Part shown: in pieces, positions 44,114-56,639 of the stretch
How the letters are laid out: every line of letters starts with the position of its first letter
Position numbering within the stretch: the first letter of the stretch is position 1
Assembly: GCA_038380435.1 (NCBI GenBank)
Contig: JAWZYU010000011.1
Location: 73,839,501 to 73,903,500, forward strand
DNA: 64,000 nt
Source: Ryuthela nishihirai
Lineage: Eukaryota; Arthropoda; Arachnida; Araneae; Heptathelidae
Reading direction: 5' to 3'
The notes under the pieces: generated by a model
Seen by the model: the letters and a program-made list of their open reading frames with translations, nothing else
Told to the model about the DNA's origin: nothing
Databases searched by the model: none
Made by a program: the position numbers and the translations under genes

Positions 44114-44627
44114 CAGTGCTGTCCAACTAGCGGCCCGCACAAGGTTTTTTTGTGGCCCGCGAACAAAATCAAGTTTTTACTTAAAATTTTAAATAAATAT
44201 CTATAACCCATCTTATAATTTTTTGTCAACTTATATTACTTTACTTGATATGCAATCTTCAACTTACTCATTCTATAAAGTTTACAAAATATTCTTAAGC
44301 TGATCAGCAAACTTCTGGAACGTATTATGATCGGTGTGGCGTCATCAAACAAATGTTTTTATGAAGCTGCAGTAATAAGTAGCATCTAATGACAGTACAA
44401 ATCGCTCTCACTGCACATGCATATGGTGGGGAATTTTGCCAGACAAAACTAATTGCTAAAGGAAACATCATTTTGATCTCGCTGTGGATATTTGGTGATA
44501 TAAGAATAGGATAGGTCCTATCCGATCCTATTCTTTTTTTGGCCCACGAAATATTGGCAAGAGAAAAAATGGCCCGAAATCATACTAATATAATAATAGT
44601 CACTATGGACTAGAAGTTGGAGCACTG
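44114..44627. mobile_element. Non-autonomous hAT-like element (514 bp)
   Basis: The left end is CAGTGCTGTCCAACTAGCGG followed by CCCGC, and the right end is AGTTGGAGCACTG. GTGGCCCGCGAAC and GGCCCACGAA subterminal motifs face each other. The flanking 8-mers (TAATAAAG and GTTTAAAG) match only in part. A 34-bp palindrome (44502-44535, AAGAATAGGAT...ATCCTATTCTT) lies inside. No transposase. Confidence 0.75.
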
Positions 44628-45204
44628 GTTTAAAGTAATTTCTTCCCTGAGCACTAGAGTTTCCTATACAGATGTACAAGATGTATAAAGTTTGCACTAA
44701 CCATTCAAGATATTGACCTCATTAAAGAGTTATGTTGCCTCCCCTGTGTAATGATCTATTTCTGTTTGTTTTTCAGGACAAAGTTCCAAAGTTGTTTATT
44801 TTCTAAAAAACACTTTAAAATTCTCATGCCAGTTAATCATAATTCAGCCACTAAAGTAACCTCTGTTTCAAAAACCTGAAACCATAAAGGTTGAAAACAG
44901 TGTACTATGTAGGTTGGTACTTGTAAGCATTGCCAGCACTAAAATATTTGAAATATTAAAAGACATTAAAAGCTCCTTTGTATGTCTCTTTACATTGAAC
45001 TATGAAATAAATATTAAGTTTCACAAACATTTGTCATTATTTGATTAATCAATACTATGATTTATTCTTCTGAATCCTAATCTCAATATACAATTATCCA
45101 GAGCTCAATTTTCGAGAGTAAATTTTGAGGGAAAGAGGGAGGCAATACATGAATAAGTATGGTATATTAAAATACATTTGTCATGCACAGTAAGTGTTAT
45201 ATAC
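44628..45204. other. Intronic, unassigned
   Basis: AT-rich DNA downstream of exon B on the minus strand. Nothing recognised. Confidence 0.55.
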
Positions 45205-45278
45205 CTGATATAATCATCAATCATCCTTAAAAGGTGGTCAAGTTCATTGTCTTTCTTTTCATATAGTTCCCGCCCAAC
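45205..45278 (-). CDS. NCBP1: NCBP1 internal exon B
   Basis: The minus-strand exon of 74 bp encodes VGRELYEKKDNELDHLLR followed by MIDDYI and the first two bases of an Arg or Ser codon. The acceptor is a T-rich tract ending GACAG and the donor reads GTATAT. The start is in phase with exon A (phase 0) and the end is phase 2, which exon C completes. VGRELYEKKD is a strongly conserved NCBP1 block. The intron to exon C, about 25.2 kb, is the largest in the window. It holds the Penelope-like element, two Tc1/mariner elements with a LINE inside, and several SINEs. Confidence 0.95.
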
Positions 45279-46640
45279 CTGTCAAAGAAAAAAAAAATAC
45301 ATACCTTACTATATCAAATGTTTACAAAACCAAAACTATGTTCAAAAATTGTTTATTCAGTTTATTGTAATACACCACTCTCCTAGATTTGCATTGTTTC
45401 ACTTTCCATCATTTCAATATTAGGTTACCGACTCATAGGAAATGTAATCCCCCACATGCATCATCAAATTTGATACTGCATCTTCTGTTTCAGTGCTTAT
45501 TGGCCCCAGTCAATCCAATACAGGGTTTTACATGCACACACATAAGCACATACATCACTTGTCCTAGTGCAGTTATTAGTTGATTTGTCTTCACACTCCA
45601 AACATTTTTCATTTCATATGCATTTGTGAGAATAAGACTGACTACACTCTGAGATTTTAGATTTATAAGAAAATAAAAACCTGATTTGAGCCATATGCAA
45701 TTGTAGATACTGAACACATAGGTTCAACATACTTAAAAGAAGTTTTAAGGCCGTGGCAGTGGCATTGTGTTGGTTTTGTGGTGGTGCTGCTGCAACTGTA
45801 GAAAAACGTTTGAGGCCTAGTATGAAATGTCATTTGTTCTGTTATAACCTGCAGATATAAAAGCAGTAGCTTTCAAGTCTGATCAAAAATTAAAACGAAA
45901 GTTAAAATCTTTTTTAAATATTGTTTTGCAGTATGCAACGTGTTTCTTAGCTTATGTACAGCAACATAATCAGGCAACAAAAGAGAAGAATAAAAAACTG
46001 TCCCTCCAACATGATTTAAACTATATTGATAAGAAATCTAAAAAAGTATAATCTTTGTAATAATAATAATAATGCTTCTCCATTTTACATGCAAATATCA
46101 TATCATAAAATTCATATCGTAATTTTAAAAAGATTATGATATGAATTTACATGAAAATAATAACTGAGTTTACAAATAGAGATCTGATGAGTACATAAAC
46201 TGACCCCTTTGTCACCTGATGATGCAGCTATACAAAAGCTAAGAAATGTATTGCATCACAAAGAGCAATCTTTTTAAATGCCTTTTAAATATAAGTTGAA
46301 TATGTGTTTTCTAAACTTTATTTTTTAATTCTGATATTGCATGTAGAATGCAGTTTTCACCACCTGATTAAATCATATCTGTAAAGTTCTAGTATTCCTG
46401 TAATGGAGTTCTGATAATCCTGGACTATGCATCTTAACTTACTGTTGCTTATTGTCATCAGTGTGATCATACAGTAGAACATACATAAATACGTGTGTAA
46501 CCATAAGCATAATTGCAACAAAGCAGCTATGTCTTCAGTTAATATCCATATAGATCACTACCTTCAGTGAATAATTTACTATAGATAGCATTCCAAATAA
46601 AGCTGATTAGCAATCAACTGATTTTATAATACAGGGTGAT
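45279..46640. other. Intronic, unassigned
   Basis: AT-rich, with an (AAT)n stretch near 46058 and a short inverted repeat at 46096-46146 (TATCATATCATAAAATTCATAT with ATATGAATTT). Open frames here have no family resemblance. Confidence 0.5.
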
Positions 46641-46648
46641 TCAAAAAG

Positions 46649-46797
46649 ATGTACACAATTACGATTGGCTATATATCCTGAACAATATGTTGTATTTGAA
46701 TTCTGTAAATTACATTTGATTATACACACATTAAAGTTTATAGATGTACACAATTACAATTGGCTATATTTCCTGAACAATATGTTGTATTTGAATT
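46649..46797 (+). repeat. Tandem duplication (55-bp units)
   Basis: GATGTACACAATTAC.ATTGG ... TTGTATTTGAATTC occurs at 46649-46703 and 46743-46797 with two or three differences. It is preceded by ACAGGGTGATTCAAAAAG, a motif seen at the ends of some arthropod DNA transposons. The element itself was not resolved. Confidence 0.88.
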
Positions 46798-47421
46798 CAT
46801 GCTGCACAGCAGTCGCAGACTCACTTTTACTGAACTCACGAATGCAAAAATCTTGTGTTGCATAGTAGCCATCTTGCTTACAACTGACGCTGCTGTGCGG
46901 TGCAATAGTGCTCTAGTGGTAGTATTCAAAACTTTACATCCTCTTTCAAATATAATTTACATAAATGGCAATCTGTGAGCCTGACAGCAAGAGAAATTTT
47001 GGGGTGAATAGTGAAATACGTAAAAAAAATATCTATTTTTGAACATATAAATAAAATATATAGTATATAAATGCAATTATATGTTGTTGTTTTTTTTTTT
47101 GTTTTTTTTTTTTTGTCTTAAACTCTGTCTACTGTATATTTCAATATCCCCCTTAAAAAGAACCAATATTCCAAAAATTTTGAAAATCTGACCATTTGAA
47201 AAGGTAATTGAGCAGATCAGCTTCAAAAGCATAAACTAGTTAACACCTGAGAAGTGAGCAAAAGATTGCTTGGTACGTGTTAAATCCACTACAACAGAAT
47301 AGACTGAAGCCAAGCACAAAATGCTCTATCCAAGGAGTTTGATCTGTCATTGCTTATCAAAGGATCATCATTATTAAAATGTGCATATAGCATTTAATTA
47401 ACAGATATAGTACACAATATA

Positions 47422-48642
47422 CACTGAAGTGCCATTGAATTAGGGATAGCAACCTAGTATGAATTGAATGAATTGGCCATTTAGTAACATGTTGGACCCC
47501 CCTGACCCTGATAATGCCCGCCACATGATGAGGCAACGATTCCACAAGCTTGCATAAATGTTCCACAGGTAAGGCGATCCAGAGCTGTCCACAATTCTCT
47601 CAGGGTCGTCACTGATGGGACACAGGCCTCAATACTCTGCTCAACAGTTTTCAGTTTCAAATGGTCAGTCCCAAAGGTTTTTGATGGGATTTAAATATGG
47701 GCTTCTAGGTGGCCAATTCATTATTTCAAAGTCAGCAGAATGCTCCTGCAACCATGCAGTAGCCAACCTGGACCTGTGAGATGAACATCTATCTTGCTGG
47801 CAAACACCATCTCAATTGGGATGCATGATGGCCATAAATGGGTGTAAATGGTCAACCATGAGTTCTACGTACCGGGATGCTAAGAGTCTTCGGTCCATGT
47901 ACCAAAGGTCCCACAGACGTCCAACTGAAAACACCTCAGGCCATCACTGAGCCATCACCAGCTTGCACTGTTCCGACCTGACATGCGGGATCCATGGCTT
48001 CATGGGGTTGGCACCATACCCTCAGTCTCCCAGCAAGTTTAAATCAGGATTCATCACTCCAGGCAATCCATTGCCAATTTTAAATGGTCCAGTTTCGATG
48101 TTCTTTAGCCCAATGTCATGCCATTAGAAGCGGAATTCTCATAGGTTGGCAGCTCCTGAAGTCAAGATGATGAAGTGAGTGTTGCATGGTCCATACACTG
48201 GCTTCCCGACTGGAACCCGCATTCAAATGGGAGGTGATTTCAGATAATGTCTGACCCCTATTGATCCATACGATGCGGGTCAGACGGCAAAGCCATGATC
48301 ATTCAAGGCTGGTTGTCCTTTGCAGTTTGTCCAGGTGCTTGTTTTTTAGCCGGAATTTTCATATTCCCGGAACACCTTGAAATTGTCGTATGAGAAAATC
48401 CAGGTTCATTGACAATTTCAGAGATCAAGTGTCCCACCCGTTGGGCACCTACGATCTGCCCTCTGTCAAATGCATCTAAATCCATGCCTTTCCAATTACG
48501 CTTCTCATAACAAATGCTTGGGGAAGCCAAAGCTGACAGCTATATATGACCAGAGTTACAGCCATGCATGCATGCAAATGCAGGACTTGCGGTACTGAAT
48601 TTGGATAATGTCTCCTATCCCTAATTCAATGGCACTTCAGTG
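47422..48642 (-). mobile_element. Tc1-like transposon, 1.22 kb, minus strand
   Basis: The perfect inverted ends CACTGAAGTGCCATTGAATT + AGGGATAG are flanked by TA (47420-47421 and 48643-48644). The minus-strand transposase starts near 48490 (MDLDAFDRGQIVGAQRVGH, then an SEIVNEPGFSHTTIS helix-turn-helix). It runs through decayed core to SPDLN-type and LVESLPHHVAGI sequence near 47535. Frameshifts throughout. The well-kept ends suggest it is younger than the Tc1 copy at 8046. Confidence 0.93.
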
Positions 48643-48644
48643 TA

Positions 48645-49437
48645 TTTAATATATAATTTGTTCATTATCTTCATATTTTTGTTTGTACCCTATACATTAT
48701 ATTTTGATTTCTAATTCTATTATGTTTTTCCACAATATTTAGCATTATTCTCCCTCATAAAGTTGCATTTGTTGGCATTACTAAGAGTTTAAATAATATG
48801 TATTATACAGCGAGAACATATCTCAGTTCACTCCTCAACATTAATCAATATTAGTATTAAAACTCAGGGTTTTTAATAATTTGGCATTTTTTTTTTGCTT
48901 CAATATTTCCTGTCAATGGATATTAAGATTATGCTACCTCTTTTTAATGGAAGTTGCTACATTGATAACATTACATATTACCATATACCAAGTTAGCCTA
49001 AAATCTAAATTCTTGAAATTTGAGCCTTTACAGATCTCTAGACAATGAAATTGAATTTTTTTGGGGAAGTAGGTTTCACAAAAAGATGAAATTCTCCACT
49101 TTTTTTTTTAGCTTGCAAAGATATGGACACAACATAACTACACAGTTGGTTAAAGATATGTACGAGTAATTAAAATAATTTAACAGTTAAAACACAAAAC
49201 AAATGCAAATGTAATATGACCAATTTTGAGACAAATGCTAATACCCAGATAGATAATATAATACCCCTGAGGTATTATACCATCTATATGGGTATTGTAA
49301 AAGTAATGGTAAAGGTAAATTGCAAAAGAAAACAGCTCGATTTCATACAAAATCAACATAAAAAACTATGTGTAAATAAACTGCTACTACCATCTCTATA
49401 AACGATTTTCTTATGACCTTTACAACACAACCTTTCT
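48645..49437. other. Intronic, unassigned
   Basis: AT-rich. Only a short palindrome-like ACCCAGATAGATAATATAATACCCC...ATACCATCTATATGGGT near 49241-49293 stands out. Confidence 0.5.
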
Positions 49438-49791
49438 CCAAAGGCTGAGGTGCTTCAGTCAGTAGAATGCCACACTCCTAATCTGAAGTTCCAAGGTTCA
49501 AGCCCAGCTGGGGCAGTGTTGAAATTTATCTCCACTAAACAACTACCCTGTCCTCAGTCAGGAAGGAAACACTGATGTGCTTAGAAAGGCTACTGTCTGT
49601 TGGATGGGATGCAAAGGTGTGGCTTTAAGTGCAAGAGAGCCATACCTGTGCATGTTAGATGGCCTAGACAGCAGCCTACCACCTATCTCCTAATAGGTAT
49701 CCAGTGGATCCCTTCCACAGCCTTCTCTGAATCCCTGGAGTCCTTGTGACCTGGACATTTAACCCACTGTGTGCAAAAAAGGCTGATTAAA
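49438..49791 (+). mobile_element. SINE family 1, diverged, tail abutting LINE-A
   Basis: The plus strand has the A box TGCTTCAGTCAGTAG, B box GGTTCAAGCCC, a shortened central domain (CATACCTGTGCATGTTA) and the end GTGTGCAAAAAAGGCTGATTAAA. The usual CCAACC tail is replaced by the start of the LINE-A fragment, so the two elements meet tail to tail. Confidence 0.88.
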
Positions 49792-50462
49792 GGTTGGTTG
49801 TTTGGAGTTTTATGGCACTTCAGCTACTAAGGCTATAATGTGCCAAACAAGATAAAAAAGTTAAAAAGGTGGAGCAAGGGACATTGGTCTGTCCCAAGAT
49901 ATAGAGGAGAGGACCTTAATGATGTTCAATGTCCATGTGCACTTCGACCTGAGATGTCAAATATGTGGTAAAAAGGTCAATTTCCAGTCATAGATGAGAC
50001 CGAGAAACTTGGTCTTTGTCCCAATTGGAATGATGTAACCCCCAAGCTGTGGCTTGGGGTCCAGATGAAGATTATATTTGCGGCAAAAGTGCATACAAGT
50101 GGTCTTCTGTGGGGAGAACAGAAACCCATTGGCCATTGTCCAAATTGAGAAATTTTTCAGGGTAGTTTGCAAGGAAGTTTCAGGGTAGTTTGCAGGCTTG
50201 TCTGGAAGACAAGCAAAAGATGTTAAATAATCAGCATAGAAGGCTGACACAGACATGAAAAAGAATGTGATGATAAGAAGTTAGAGATGAAGATCAGAGT
50301 GTGACTTCTCAAGCCAAAGGCATGGAGGTCACAAAGAATGCCAGATGTCCATGTCTTATGTTTTTTTGATGTCAAAGAAAATGGACACCAGGTGCTCCCA
50401 TTTTAAAATTGAATTTCTGATATCCAAGGTCTGAATGTATCTGGATTGTATTCGAGGTCTGA
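49792..50462 (-). mobile_element. LINE-A fragment, internally deleted
   Basis: The complement of the 3' end (GGTTGGTTGTTTGGAGTTTT) is followed directly by RT sequence. The RNase H region is missing. The minus strand reads FFDVKKT near 50370, then SIWTMANGFLFSPQKTTCMH and IIPIGTKTKFLGLIYDWKLT (50150-49980). Confidence 0.88.
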
Positions 50463-50843
50463 ATGTATATGTTCTTGTATGTTCAAAATTCTATATTGCT
50501 ATTTAAGGTTTTAAATGTTGTGTATTGTTCTTTATTCTCCAAATTTGATTTACACCAGTTATTTCCCATTCCTCTCATGCCATTTCATATAATTTTTCAA
50601 TCAATAATTTATGATTTACACAGCCAAAAGCTTTTACTATATCCAAAAGGCAGCAAGGCATTTACTCTTATTAATGCTATTATAACCTATGGTATTAAAA
50701 TTTAAAAGAGCTTTTTTCAGTATTCAAACCTGTTTTAAAACCATATTGATTATCTGAATAAAAAACGAAAGAAATAAAAAAATTATTTACTCTATTTTTC
50801 ATCAAAGTTTCAAAATCTTTGAAATAAGCAATAAAATTAAAAT
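50463..50843 (-). mobile_element. LINE-B reverse transcriptase, downstream part
   Basis: The minus strand reads YFKDFETLMKNRVNNFF (near 50820), SDNQYGFKTGLNTEKALL (near 50745) and a KLLIEKLYEM region (near 50590), as in CR1/Jockey-type RTs (palm approach, then the D-containing motif). It is separated from its upstream half (54119-56100) by LINE-A at 50844-54118. Confidence 0.82.
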
Positions 50844-53800
50844 GGGTTGGTTGGTTGGGGTTTTATGGTGCAGTGACAACTTGACGCCATTATGCGCCAA
50901 ACAAAAGACGAAATAAACAATAAAAGATAAAAAACCCACAATCGAATTTTAAAATAACACAAACAGTGTAAAAAAAACAAACAATGAATGTATAAATAAC
51001 AAGTATCACAATGACATAAATACAAAGTAAAAGCAACCCAGATGTAAAGGATCTGTGCTACAGAAAAATAACGAGAACAAGGAAGTAAAATCAAAGTTGA
51101 TTAAAATACCCAGTATATATTAAAAACATAAAAACTGGCTGTAAAAAGCAATGGTTAGATAAAAGATTTTTGAGTGTAAGGGACTTGGATGTAAAATCAT
51201 GAAAACTGAAATAAAACTGACATTCAAGGAGTAAAAGCAGGACAGTGGATTAAAATACATTTAACAGTTAAAATGCTATCACAAAACTCACAGGTTTGTT
51301 GTCCATCCAAAGTAGAAATGAATAAGTTAGAAACGAATGACACAAGCAAAACCAAGCAAGTACAACTTCCTCCTTGCAATTCCTGCAAAAACATGTTTAT
51401 CATGTTATGACAATAGGCTTAATCTCAAAATATTTGTTGCCAATCTATTCAGAAAAAGATCTTTATCACTGTGCCCGAAGCTTGATGGTAGAACACTGCA
51501 GAAATCCAGGTATGGAACTGGCAGTGAAGAGTTAGACAGGAGCATGTCAACTTGGCAGCAGCATCTGCCAAGTCATTGCCCCTGATCCTGACATGACTGG
51601 GCACCCAGCAGAAGAGATTGGTTGTTGTGGCTGCCAGATGGTGGAGCTGCTGGGGGATCTTGGAGAGAACAGGATGAGGCCAATGCCTCACAGAGATCAA
51701 AGCCTGTAGTGAGCTAAGCAAGTTGGTGTAAAGCACATGCTGACGATGATGCTTAGCTGCCACATGGTTCAAGTCAAGGCTGATAGCATGCAACTCTGCA
51801 GTGAAGATGGAACATTACTATGGGATCTGGTCTTCAATGATAGTATCACAGCAGACCATGGACGATCCCACTGATGAGCCAGATTTCGAGCCATCTGTGA
51901 AAACAGGCAAGAAGTCCAGGTACTCAGCAAGGTGGCTGGCATACAGTTGCTGGTACACGCAGTCGGATGTAAAGGTCTTCCCTGTCCTGCAATGTGAAAG
52001 GTTATAGGAAGGGAAAACAGTAATCCATGGTGGAAGTGGCTTGGCTGTCAACTTGACAACACTATCGAGAGTAATGTTAATGTCTCACAGGTAGCTTGGG
52101 GCACACAAATCGAAAAGGACGAATGGCAGTTGGGTGATTCTGGTATAGTCTCATTGAGGACTGAAAATGCAGTCCCAAGTGGGATGACCTGGCAGGGATC
52201 ACAATTTAGATACATATTGTAGGGACAACTGCTAACAGTGAACAGATATGGATGGTTAATTGGTCTCAACTTAGACTCTGGACCGGTAAGGTGCACCTCA
52301 CCGGCCAATGAGCCCCCTGTGCAAACACGGATGGTGGAGAGGACCTTGAAGATGTTCAATGCATGCATTTGGACCATAGATGACAAATATTTGATAAAAA
52401 GGTCAATTTCCAGTTGAAGATGAGACCGAGAAATTTGGTCTCTGCTACAACTGGAATGGTGGTTGCACCCAAGCCGCAGCTCACGGTCCAGGTGAAGAAT
52501 ATGTCTGTGGTAATCAGCACATGCACTTGGACTATAGACGTGGACCAGACCTGTGGTAACGTAAAAGTGCATGCAAGAGGTCTTCTGCAGGGAGAATTGG
52601 GTTCCAGGATTGACAATGAGTGGGACATGTAAGTTCCCATCACCTTCTGGACTTCTGGATCACCTTCACCTTCTGGATCACCTTCTGGATCCCCACACGA
52701 CCTTACAATTGGTTGTGAGGGTGATAAAAGATGTATGTTTGATCCAAGATTCCTTCTAGCTCTGGCACCAGATCAAATGGACTTTTGCCAAGGCATGTTT
52801 GAATGCTTCAAGGTTGGGGGATGTTGATTATCTCAAAAAAAAAGGCTTGTTTTGGGCCTTACAAGCTGCTGTACAGTCAGGATTCGACCATGGTTTTGGA
52901 AATCATGGAAATCATGTCGAAGTTTGAGGAATTGTAGAGGCAGCTGCGTGGATGATACAGTCCATCAATCATCACCACTGCAACATTGATTGGCTCCTGG
53001 ATGATAAGTATTCATCAAATTCTAAAAGGAGTTTGAAGCCACTCCAGTCAGCCCAATCAAGCCTCCATCATGATACATGTGAAGGGCTTCAAGGCCTCCA
53101 GGAGATGGTACATACCATGGGGAGGTGATTGCTTCCATAAGTGTAAGAGTAAGTTCCCATGTAAAGGGTGGAAGAATTGAGGAGTAGCAGATAGTGAGAT
53201 CAATGGCAGTGAAAGTGCAGGTCGGAGTATGGAAGTAGGTACTGACACCGTTATTCAACAGGGAGAGTGAAGGATCCAGGAACCATTGCTCCAAGACCCC
53301 ACCACTCCCATTTGTGTCAGTACTTCCGCAAAGAGGACTGTGTCTGCTGAAGTCTGCCATGATGAGGAAGGGGCATGATGAGGTCATCAAGGTCTTCCCA
53401 GAATGCAATGCTCCAGGGTGGTAGATAGAAGGAGTGGACATCAACAAAAATCCCACATAGAGGCAAATGACTACCACCTCTAAGTTGATGGTGAGGGGTA
53501 TGACCTGGAAGGAAGAATGGTGGCTCACAAAGATGGCAACACCCCTGCAAGCTGGACCCTCTCCATTCCGGTCTCAGCAAATGAGAGAAAAGTTCCAGAT
53601 CATGGGATCTGTGGCTGTCTACAAATACATTTCCTGCAGGCATATGCAGATGGGCTAGTGTGCCCTCAGGAGAACCTTGATGACATCAAGATTCCTCTGA
53701 AATCCATGACAATTCCACTGTATGTGCGTGGCCATCTCAGGACTTAGAGGAGTTGGCAGATGATGATTTCCTATTTATTTATCCAGTGCCATTGAAGTTT

Positions 53801-54118
53801 GGTAAAAATAGGGCAGTCTATATCCATGTCCTTGGAGTTGTCTGTGGGGCATGGATCTGAAATCGCCATATGGGGGTGGTGAGGGATTTTTTCTTTGGCC
53901 TCAGTGTGAGCCCTTTAGAGGTTTGGGAAGGATGAGCTGTCTTAGGACGGGAAGGAGGCCTTCCAGTGGAGGTAGCAGAAAGTACAGAAGTAGGAATAGA
54001 AACTGGAGTTGATGTCAAGGCTGACACTGACAATAGTTTCGTCTGCTCCAAGAGGTACCTAGTGACTGGCGAGCAAGACTCAGATGGTGGAATACTGATG
54101 TCAGTTTTCACCACCACA
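50844..54118 (-). mobile_element. LINE-A copy nested in LINE-B (3.3 kb)
   Basis: The tail complement GGGTTGGTTGGTTGGGGTTT lies at 50844. On the minus strand, RNase H has LDFLPVFTDGSKSGSSVGSS (near 51890) and VRIRGNDLADAAAK (near 51590). RT remnants lie at 52100-52900. The endonuclease opens near 53735 with QWNCHGFQRNLD and continues ICLQEMYL, VIPLTINLEVVVICLYVG (53500) and YHPG. The ORF1 3' end reaches about 54118. The 5' half of ORF1 is absent. The frame is broken many times. Confidence 0.92.
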
Positions 54119-56100
54119 GATGCTTTAGGAAAAATAGGCTTTACACTGAAATTGGTCTACAGTTCTTTATATCATTTCCATCATCTTTTTGTATATTGGT
54201 ACTGCTATTTTTAATTTATCAATAAATATTCCTATGTTTAATGATTTATTTACTAGATGTATAGAAAATCAAACTTAAACTTTATTATTATTTTTAAATT
54301 TTTAATATTCATTTTATCATAACCTCTTTTTTCCTTTATTTGTAATCCATTTATTATTCCAAATATTTCAGTTTGATCTGTTGGATATATATATATATAG
54401 TTTTATCTATATATGGCAACTGTTGTATAAAATCAGTATTGTATAACACATCAGTTCAGTTATTTCCTACTTCAATCGACGACTTTTTCATATTGTTCAA
54501 AATTAACCTTCTATCACTACCATCTGGCACAATCCATGCCTTTATGTTTACTCTTGCTATTTTGTTCATTAGTCTCCATTCCTTATTTTTATCATTACCA
54601 CATCCAATAAATTATATAATAAAAACTCTTTTTCTGTTGTCCTACTTTAATTTTTAAGCATTTGCCATATTCTTTACATTCTCTTTCCATATCTATATTA
54701 AATGGAGTTTTCTGTTTTTCATAAATTTTTTCCTTCCTCTTTATCATTCTTTTCAATTTATCATTGATTCATCCTTTATTCAGATATTTAATACTATTAC
54801 TTTTAAAAGTCACACTTGAAATAATGACAGAGAGAAGAAATGGCATTGACAGATCCAGAGGAGAGATTGGGGGTCTTTCTGTTCCTGTGGCTTAGTGCAC
54901 TTACATGGTGATCTGTAATCACCATACACTATAATGGCAGCAATTTATCGTAATAATCTATGATAAAATGCTGTCCTTATATCAAATTCCTTCCTACTGC
55001 AAACAAATATATGATGAATACAACAATTTTTTCTATTAAATTCTCCAGTTGTTCCATATATGACATGAATCCGTGAATGATAAAATATTTTTATAATCAT
55101 TTACTAAATTATTACTTTTAAACAAATTAATATTTAAATTGCCTATTATTATAACATTAACATATTTCTAGTTTCTTCAAAATATTTTCAAATTCTAATT
55201 AAAAATCTGCCATTATTACCTTTATAGAATGGTTTATTCCAATCACAAAAATATTTATCTCTTCATGATACATTATCAAGTTTCCTGCATTTTCCATAAT
55301 GATAACCATTTGTTTAATTTAAATAGTGATTTTTTAAAATATGCCATAATACCACCAGATCTGTTATATATCTCAACATTCATAAAATATGTCAATCTTT
55401 CAACAAATATCTACTTAATTCAAAATAATAAAATCACAGTACACATATAAATTTAATAAAACTATTTAATACTGTATAAAATATACAAATAAAACATAGC
55501 AGAAGTAAAGCAGTATAATTCAACAGTAGTGGTAATAATGGCATATCAGGATCTATGGTAACAAGAATTTACAAAATGGCATACAAGATGTATTTGTCAG
55601 TATTTCAGGTACAGATATATCTCTTTAACATAGAATGAACATTTCTATATCTCTATAGAATGAAATTCTTTACGAGAGATGATAATATATGAGGTTTGCA
55701 AGTAGAGGTAAATGCCATGCAACGCGAGATTTTACATATTTGATTTTTTTACAGTTCAGTTGTCAAATTTCAGGTGCACAGATAACACTAACCAAAAAGG
55801 TCAGCAGTTTTGATATTATAAAGTCTGAGTGCATAGAACTGTTCTAAGTTGGTGGTCTACTTTGTCTGACCAAATTACTTTACCTATTTCCTGACTTGCA
55901 ATATCATTTTTACAAGACTATCTACTTCTTTCATTTTGCTTAATCAATATTTCACTTAATAACATTACATCTATATCATTTGAAATTTCAAACAATAGTA
56001 ACAAAAGATTATCAAAATCAGTTCTTGGGTGGATATTAATATGAAGAATATTTATATTTAATGACTTAGCTTTCACTCTTTTTCATCTAAAAAAGTTTTA
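54119..56100 (-). mobile_element. LINE-B upstream part: endonuclease and RT N-terminal region
   Basis: The minus strand reads LNINILHINIHPRTDFDNLL (near 56060), IIGNLNINLFKSNNLVNDYK and a CCIHHIFVCSRKEFDIRTAF region (55170-54970), which are the GDLN- and DH-type motifs of the APE-like endonuclease. The linker follows (WRLMNKIARVNIKAW near 54560), and then VPIYKKDDGNDIKNCRPIS near 54190, the start of the RT. It continues in the segment 50843-50463. Many stops and frameshifts. Clade uncertain (CR1/Jockey-like). Confidence 0.8.
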
Positions 56101-56639
56101 CAGATTTAAATATTGCTTAATATTTCACTAGTGTTGAAAATCATATTACTGTCTTCCATTTCTTACATTTAAATCAATCGTATTTATTATTCTTATAACA
56201 TTTAAATTAAAAATTTAAGCTACACTTTTGTCAAATATTTCCACTGAAGAAGTCACACAACTTGTTGCTCCTGAAGACCAGATGATTTTAGTAATTGGAT
56301 TTTTATAAATGTAATAATAAGATTTTTTTAATTTGCCAAAAATATGCAATCTTCCTAAGTTCAAGATTTTGGAAACAAGGAAGATTTCTTTAACCTGAAT
56401 GGAGAACTAGCAAGTACTCTGCAAATAACCACCCCTCCCTTTTAGGGTGTGAGTAAAAAAATGGAAAACAAGTTTGCAATTATACTGTAATATGCTCTAA
56501 GTATAAAGATTTAAGCTATCTTTCAGCAGAATGCACCATTTTTGTAAATGCTAAAATATGAATATTTTTTGTGGGGAAGATGTGCAGTCATTTTAAAACT
56601 TTTACGTTATAATATACTTAGGAAAACAGCACAACCAGC

